Shown: positions 57,700 to 64,000 of the stretch, piece by piece
How positions within the stretch are numbered: the first letter of the stretch is position 1
Layout: every line of letters starts with the position of its first letter
Source of the DNA: Symsagittifera roscoffensis
Lineage: Eukaryota; Xenacoelomorpha; Acoela; Convolutidae
NCBI RefSeq assembly: GCF_963678635.1
Contig: NC_087071.1
Coordinates: 25,901,378-25,965,377, forward strand
DNA length: 64,000 nt
Direction of reading: 5' to 3'
Program-made: the position numbers and the translations under genes
The notes under the pieces: generated by a model
Told to the model about the DNA's origin: nothing
The model's database searches: none
What the model saw: the letters and a program-made list of their open reading frames with translations, nothing else

Positions 57700-59165
57700 A
57701 TATGCTTAGGTTCTTACAAAGCTTGCTCAAGAAAATTTCTGTGCTGGGTCCGGCCGCGCCCTGAATTTCAAAAGCTAGCGGTTGAAAAAGATATCCATCA
57801 TCTACAAAATTTTTATACTTGTCTTTTTTTGCTTTTCCGCTTCAGCGGCAGCCGTACCAGGGTTACAAACAGACCCAGCATTAATCCTACAAGGAGCTAA
57901 GGAGTCTACTACCGTTACATCCCACAAGAGCTGCTCACCAACAGCCCATGGAACGAGCGTCAAACCGTCTGGTCGCTTCTGCTCGGTCCAGTAGAGGTGT
58001 CGTGGTTCTAAAACAGACGGAATGTGAGTAGTAGATAAAGTCTGCTTCATAAGGGCATTCATGTTTGAATGCCTAGAGAATCTCCCTGCACTTTTGAGGC
58101 ATGAAAGACCATGCCAACCATCCTCGGTAACGTCTTTTCCGCACACGCATTTATGCCGTTCGCATATTTTTGAGCCTAATCGAAGTCCTATCGCAATTCT
58201 GAGTTATTGGTTCGACAGTTTAAACCTTAAAATTTTGCACGGGATGACGTTCAACCATTGGCAGCCAAATCTATCTTGGAACCTGATGAATCTTTTTACG
58301 TCCGTTGGTTCGTGTCGTAAAATCAAGTCTGCAATTTCGCTGTCAAAAATTGGCTCCGTCCAATTTGTTTTGGATTTCATTTTGCGGAGCCATTTCGATT
58401 TTTCCAAGTTCAAACCACCGTTTAAGCGCATCATCATAGGTTCCAGACGAGCGGAAGAAACGCGAGTAGACGAGCGGAAGAAACGCCCAAGCCCCATTTG
58501 GCTGCCGGGAGAACTGCTTGTAAAAACTGGTTATCATCAATTTTCACGTTAGTGACCTTGCATAACGAGTTTCTAAGTAATTTGTCGTAGCGTTCCAAAA
58601 AATCATATTGAAAAAAACAAGGGCTCGTACGCAAAAAATGTAGAAGTTTTGGCATGCTAAAGCAATTTTTCAGGAGGTAAAAACCATAATGGGCGTCTAG
58701 TTTGTCAATGACATCCGATATTTTTTCAAGATCCTTATTTTTTTCGTCGAGCAATTCTTTTCGGCAAAATTCGCCGATTGGAGATCCTAAAATGAGGAGT
58801 TCTTCTTTTTTTTTAAATTTTTATTCTGGGGCAAACTTTTCGAAATTGTGTTAAAATTGAATTATACTGTGTAATAGTAGTCGGTCCCAAAAAACAAAGT
58901 TCGCACTTCTCAGTGTTCAAGCTCAGGCCGTAAATTTGCTCCAATTTCTGAATGTTTTTAGGGTCCCGGAGTACAATCTTATAGTCGTCGGCTAAATTTC
59001 GGTCATCTAAAAACCAAATGTTAATTTTCGACTCCAACTGTTTGACTAGTGTATGAATTGTTTCCGCAAAAAGGGTTGGGGCTTCAGGATCACCTTGCTG
59101 AGTTCCGTCTTCTGACATTATGACAGAGCTTCCGTAAAAAGGTAACCAGGTTCACCATACGCGCA
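57700..59165 (-). pseudogene. RT family C, copy 1, with possible RLE-type C-terminus
   Basis: Minus-strand fragments in order: CAYGEPGYLF, then EDGTQQGDPEAPTLFAETI and WFLDDRNLADDYKIVLRD (RT palm; FLDD is the catalytic YxDD box), LGSPIGEF, HYGFYLLKNCFSMPKLLHFL, then FQDRFGCQWLNVIPC, and CVCGKDVTEDGWHGLSC followed by SAGRFSRHSNMN and RPDGLTLVPWAVGEQLLWDV. The Cys/His cluster and the RPDG...WDVTVVD block resemble the zinc knuckle and PD-(D/E)xK endonuclease of R2/NeSL-type LINEs; that is inference. At least four frameshifts. The N-terminal fingers are absent, replaced by repeat A at 59205. Confidence 0.75.
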
Positions 59166-59204
59166 ATGGGTGTAATTATACAATTCGAGACGATTTGAAT
59201 AAAT

Positions 59205-60283
59205 ATGATTAGATGAATCGTGAAAGCTGAAGAATTCGGAAAATCCTAAATATTAAAATTTCGAAATGATGACGTAATAATTCTAAGAAACGTCAAAAAC
59301 GGCCATTTTGGAGAAAAACTTGAATAAAAACACAACGACATTGGTTGCGACGACAACAACAACGAAAAAATTGAGAGTCGGAATCAGAAAAAAGCAGAAG
59401 TAGCAGAGATCATTCCGAGTTGCAACTATTGTGTCGCTACAAGAGTTGCAAGGCCGTTGCAAACAACGGTGAAGGGCAGAGTTCAGCCTTCCGGAAGGAG
59501 AATAGGGGTCTTATTTCCTCGGATTCAAGAATCCGGAGGGGTCTCGGGACTGGAACTCATATTATTTTATACAAACTTTTAGCTTCCCTATTATGTCCTG
59601 AATTGAATTTAATGAACATCTGAATTCATTTTGCAAGGATGAGAAGCTAATAGTTGGGGGAAAAGGGTTGATCCATCTTCGATGGAGATGATGATTTTTA
59701 TCTACTGAACAGAAACAATAATAATTCAATAAATAGTGGTAGCCCTGATTTTAAGAGTGACCTCGTGGTCTGGGGAGCTCACCAATTTTGCATGTAATTA
59801 AGTTAGTTTGAGTGTTTTGACCGAAGCCGAAAGCAGTAACGTTTTTGTCGACCCAATTTTGGAAAGACCACCAAAAGAACTGGCTTTGGTAGAGAAGGTT
59901 AAAAGCATGTAGAGCTTTGTTTAGACGCTAGCCAGTCGTTTTATAGCTTGGCTCTATTTTCCGTCGATATGTACTTCCGGGCGAATGTTGCATTTTTTTA
60001 AAAATCCTGACGATGCTAATAGTTGCGAAATTGTGTTTTCGCGAAATTTTTAAATGAACATGGACTTGTATCCAAAAATTAGAAAATTTGGCATGCTAGA
60101 GCAACTTCTTAAGAGGTAAAAATAATAATTAGCATGCAGTTGATATGCACTCCAGCTTAAATAACAAGCTCCGCAATTTTTTCAGCTCACTATTATTCAA
60201 TTTAGCGGTTCTTTGCAACAAGATTAACCTATAGGGGAGCCCATGATTACAAGTTCATCTTTTTATTTAATTTCAATTTTCGG
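59205..60283. repeat. ~1.08-kb direct repeat A (copy B at 62634-63723)
   Basis: About 93-95% identical to 62634-63723. Contains attgtgtcgctaca/gttgcaaggccgttgcaaa, an aatccggagg block, the cctgacgatgctaatagttg stem-loop and, at its right end (60060-60283, minus strand), a decayed piece of RT family C (MGSPIGLILL and onward). Ends do not start TG or finish CA, so it is not an ordinary LTR. Confidence 0.85.
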
Positions 60284-61548
60284 ATGTGTACGGAAACGAC
60301 GGAAACGGAACTGATCGCAGATTGCCATGGAGGAACCGAGGTGAATCTGGTGACTGCACTAGGATTCTACAGCATGTTTGGTTCTTTAGAGTCACTATTG
60401 AATCTAGAACAGAGACATGAGATGGTCACAGCCATCAGTGTAGAAGTGTTCCCAGGAGTTTTGCAGACCGAGCAAAAGCATATAGGAAAACGGAGGGAAG
60501 CGATCGAGGCGGAATTGAACATCCGATACAGTGAGACTTATCGTAGACCATCAGGAGCTCGATATTTGGTGGTATCGACATTAGCTCCAATGTGCAAGAG
60601 CAGATACCCAGTGCATTTCGTAGCTGTGGATGTAAAGAGTACGAGAACGATCGTGGATCAAGCCTTCTCAGTGCCAAAGTGTGTGAGACTAACGAGAATG
60701 TCGGAAATATCTTACGAGTTACTATGCAAAAAGTTCTCAGCAGTTCCAGAGAGAACAAAGGAGGAGTTGGAATTGATACTGGGAAGGAAGTTCATGGGAT
60801 ACGTGAATGGGAACTTCAGTGACTTTGAGAGACAGAAACAGAGAAGATCAACTGTTACAGATTTTAATGCAGTAGACGAGAATGATGAAGTCCACCGAGT
60901 GATGATGGAAGTGGAACCATTACTGGAAGCTTCGGGAAAGCGTAATTGGAGGAGCATCATGTTGACACATGACGAGTTTCCCTGCCACTGCTTGCTGCAG
61001 ACCTGGTGGTATCCCGAGCGTATTAATCTGATGTTGATCTGGGACTCCGGAGAGCTGCTCTCCATGGGTTTACCAGACTCATCACGGCCATAACAACAGT
61101 GAGAGTGGGAGTTATGATGGCAATAAGGTGGCTGGAAGCTCATGTGAGAGGGAACAAAAGACAGGAAGCGCCAACGAGAGAACAGTTGCGGAAATTGGAT
61201 TGTCTAAAAGATTTAGATTTTTTTGAGACAATGTGCAAGATTCTGAACATTCCGATGGAAATGAAAAAGATATGGGCAAGAAGACGATTGATGCCACGGT
61301 TTAGAGCTAACATGACTGCATGGTTGTACGAATATGCCAATAAGCATATGTCGAAGCACGGCAGAGTTTACAGTGGATATCAGCTGGACATTGGGGCAGG
61401 AGCTTTCAAGCGAGCTTTCGTGACTCATCGGAATGCAGTGACCACCGCTGTGAAAAGAATTTCCAGGACAAGTGAACGCAGTGGAAAGGAAAAGGAAGAG
61501 ATGTTAAAGGAAGAACCACAACAGCTTCTGCAGGAACAGAGAATCTAA
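60284..61548 (+). CDS. Unidentified ~420-codon protein, one frameshift
   Basis: Two adjacent plus-strand frames, 60284-61093 and (open from about 61027) to 61548. The second reads sensibly upstream of its first start codon (LGLRRAALHGFTRLITAITT), so one long protein with a single-base loss near 61020 is likely. No introns are apparent. The product is rich in Glu, Arg and Val, has no signal peptide or long membrane segment, and ends in a charged stretch (SERSGKEKEEMLKEE). I recognise no family. GC content is visibly higher than the surroundings, suggesting transfer from another source. It lies between direct repeats A and B and starts exactly where repeat A ends, so it may be cargo of an unknown element. 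Not matched to gag, RT or transposase. Confidence 0.55.
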
Positions 61549-62530
61549 CGTGGATCCCCTACCTTGTTGCAAAGAGAGGGTAGAAGAGCAGAAGTGTTAG
61601 AGGACTGCTTCCAACAGCGTCAGAATAGCTAATGATGTGTTGCAAGACACAAAAACTGAAAATGCAGAGTCAGTGTCACAGAAGGAGGAGATGGATCATT
61701 GACAAATGGCCGAAAAACAAAATGCAAAAAGAAAGAAAATTAGAAGAATTTAGAAATATTAGAACTTCTAAACGACGAAAAGAGGAGAAACAAAGAAGTG
61801 ACGAAAAGAAGAAGTTAAAACTCAAAATTGTTTTATGTGCGTGAAAAAAACTCAAGTGAGAAACTAAGCAACCAAATTATGATTGAAAACTGAAACATTT
61901 AGTTGAGTTTTGAACATTAAAGAATTTGATGCATTTATGAATTTGCATTTTGATTTTAGTTAGTGGCTTTAGAGACACTTACTATTCATTTAGAAAGGCT
62001 TTAGCAGAGAGTATATTTAAATATTCCAGCCTGCATGATTGTTTTTAATCAACTAGGACGACTGATCACTTTGTGGTGACATGAAAGACTTGGATAATCT
62101 CTTGAAGAGGGAGATTGTTTCGTTGTTATTTCTAACCACAGAGTTCCTTAGTTTTAATATTCAGGACAATAATAAGCAAAATTTCCGAAGGTAAGAAGCA
62201 TAGTAGGATAATTTTAGCTTGTTGGATGGCAAGAATGTCCTGCAAACGAACATCTTTCAAAATCTAGGAGAAAAAGTTGTAAATCAGGACATTGACATTG
62301 GAAAACAGAAAAGATGTTTTATCTTAAGTCATATCCTCAATGTGCAGATTGGTGAAAGAATTTGGAAGGCTATAGCAGTGTAGTGTGATGCCATTTATAT
62401 TCTGCAGTGAGTCGATACGACGCGGATAAAAGTAATTTCGTGCATTTTGTAAATTCTGTTTGATGACACTGTACCAATTTTACGAATATTGCGAGATTCA
62501 ATGGGGACATTGACCGGGCTGTCCGGGGAG
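61549..62530. other. Downstream of unidentified ORF, no clear gene
   Basis: The first 300 bp still carry coding-like, Lys/Arg-rich frames (for example 61632-61844), perhaps a decayed tail of the same protein. The rest is AT-rich and non-coding. Confidence 0.4.
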
Positions 62531-62618
62531 TATGTGACATTTGACCAGAATGGACAAAAATGCAGTTTAGAGTTATTAGCAGCGAACCTTCCGAATTAGC
62601 GGTTTTGAAGGATTAAGA
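62531..62618 (+). repeat. 76-88-bp repeat, copy 2
   Basis: Counterpart of 57277-57352; lies immediately left of direct repeat B. Confidence 0.75.
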
Positions 62619-62633
62619 GCGTTGTTCAGACAA

Positions 62634-63723
62634 TTAGACGAATCGAGAAGGCTGAAGGATTCCTAAATTTTAAAAATTCGAAATGATGACGTAAAAATTC
62701 TAAGAAACGTCAAAAACGGCCATTTTGGAGAAAAACCTGAAAAAAAACACAACGACATTAGTTGCGACGACGACAAAAACGAAAAAATTGAGAGTCGGAA
62801 TCAGAAAAAAGCAGAAATAGCAGAGACCGTTCCGTGTTGCAACTATTGTGTCGCTACAATAGTTGCAAGGCCGTTGCAAACCACGGTGAAGGGCGGAAAC
62901 CAGCCTTCCAGAAGGAGAATAAGGGTCTTATTTCCTCGGATTCAAGAATCCGGAGGTGTCTCGGGACTGGAACTCACATTATTTTATACAAACTTTTAGC
63001 TTCCCTATTATGTCCTGAATTGAATTTAATTAACATCTGAATTCATTTTGCAAGGATGAGAAGCTAGGACTTGGGGGAAAGGGTTGATCCATCTTCGATG
63101 GAGATGATGATTTTTATCTACTGAACAAAAACAATCATAATTCAATAAATAGTAGTAGCCGTGATTTTAGGAGTGACCTCGTGGTCTGGGGATACTGAGA
63201 CCCAGCCATGAGCTCACTAATTTTGCATGTAATTAAGTTAATTTGAGTTTTTTGACCGAAGCCGAAAGCAGTAACGTTTTTGTCGACCCGATGTTTGAAA
63301 GACCACCAAAAGAACTGGCTTTTGTAGAGACGGTTAAAAGCATGTAGAGCTTTGTTTAGACGCTAGCCAGTCGTTTTATAGCTTGGCTTTATTTTTCGTC
63401 GATATGTACTTCCAGGCGAATGTTACAATTTTTAAAAATCCTGACGATGCTAATAGTTTTGAAATTGTGTATTCGCGAAGTTTTTAAAAGAACATGGACT
63501 TGTATCGAAAAATTAGAAAACTTGGCATGCTAGAGCAACTTCTTAAGAGGTAAAAATAATAATTAGCATGCAGTTGATATGCACTCCAGCTTATATAACA
63601 ACCTCCGAAACTTTTTCAGCTCACTATTATTCAATTTAGCGGTTCTTTGCAACAAGATTAACCTATAGGGGAGCCCATGACTACAAGTTCATCTTTTGGT
63701 TTAATTTCTATTTTTGGATGTGT
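62634..63723. repeat. ~1.09-kb direct repeat B
   Basis: Counterpart of repeat A. Unlike A, its RT family C portion continues past 63723 without interruption. A 17-bp insertion (ctgagacccagccatga, about 63200) is absent from A. Confidence 0.85.
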
Positions 63724-64000
63724 TCTGTGAAATTGATCTATAACTGTATCGTTATAGATCAATTTTTCGGTGCTTAGCTCATGCCAGTTTTTTTAAGGTT
63801 TTAATATGTTTTGAGGTATCTGAGCACTACTTTAGATTTCCTCATCTAAATAACAAATGTTTATTGTGGTTTCAAGCTTTTTACCTAGCGACTTTATTGT
63901 TTCAGCAACAGCGCTGGAATTTTGGGATCATCCTGTTGTGTTCCATCTTCCTATTTAGCAATGGAACTTTGTTGACGAAGGTAACTCGGTGTATTCGTCC
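63480..64000 (-). pseudogene. RT family C, copy 2, decayed, runs off window
   Basis: Minus-strand pieces: EDGTQQDDP (about 63930-63955), then ETIKSLGKKLETTINICYLD, and LGSPIG-like remnants near 63670, in the same order as copy 1. Stops and frameshifts throughout. A perfect hairpin gatctataac/gttatagatc at 63736-63762 interrupts it. Continues beyond the right edge. Confidence 0.65.

Noticed and set aside
59205-63723. Ordinary LTR retrotransposon bounded by repeats A and B
   Set aside because: Repeats lack TG...CA ends, no primer-binding or polypurine tract seen, no pol domains inside, and the repeats carry an RT fragment on the opposite strand.

Overview
This is AT-rich eukaryotic, almost certainly metazoan, genomic DNA. 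Evidence: GT-AG introns with matching phases in two protein genes, one intron of about 16.4 kb, AATAAA poly(A) signals, and a mixed set of animal-type transposons (hAT, MULE, Penelope-like, two or more LINE families, tRNA-derived SINE heads). The gene families (caspase-like peptidase, A4GALT-like GT32 glycosyltransferase, an RT family I associate with marine invertebrates) suggest a marine invertebrate, but the species cannot be named. Host genes are sparse; most of the window is repeats and transposon debris. There is one 200-base assembly gap (3825-4024).

Layout. 1-5.8 kb: a foldback repeat (391-909), a 304-bp tandem duplication, the gap, and one possible exon (4208-4407). 5.8-21.3 kb: a large tandem array. 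It opens with a ~55-bp minisatellite whose units each carry a CCAAT (NF-Y-like) site, and continues as ~1.9-kb units. Each unit has a conserved CCAAT/GCGCCAA block, then about 230 bp further on a splice-acceptor-like AG followed directly by a short zinc-finger reading frame. I count twelve copies, seven or eight with all four metal ligands. They lack an ATG, so a conventional ORF search misses them. 21.3-25.5 kb: no genes, three small repeats. 25.5-27.9 kb: a three-exon caspase-like gene on the minus strand whose first intron holds a perfect 49-bp hairpin. 28-35 kb: hAT-type MITEs, a possible tyrosine-recombinase-like exon, a tRNA-like head and a decayed MULE transposase. 35.9-41 kb: dispersed repeats and the 3' exons of a GT32 gene. 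42-56 kb: the giant GT32 intron, holding a hAT transposon with perfect 8-bp target duplication, a Penelope-like element with RT and GIY-YIG endonuclease, a poly-G terminal-inverted-repeat element and an intact 962-aa LINE. 56.2-56.5 kb: upstream GT32 exons. 57-64 kb: a decayed RT family in at least three copies, and an unidentified coding segment of about 420 codons (60284-61548) lying between ~1.08-kb direct repeats.

The two host genes show no operon-like relation. The most unusual items are the zinc-finger exon array with a promoter-like block per unit, and the unidentified coding segment between direct repeats.
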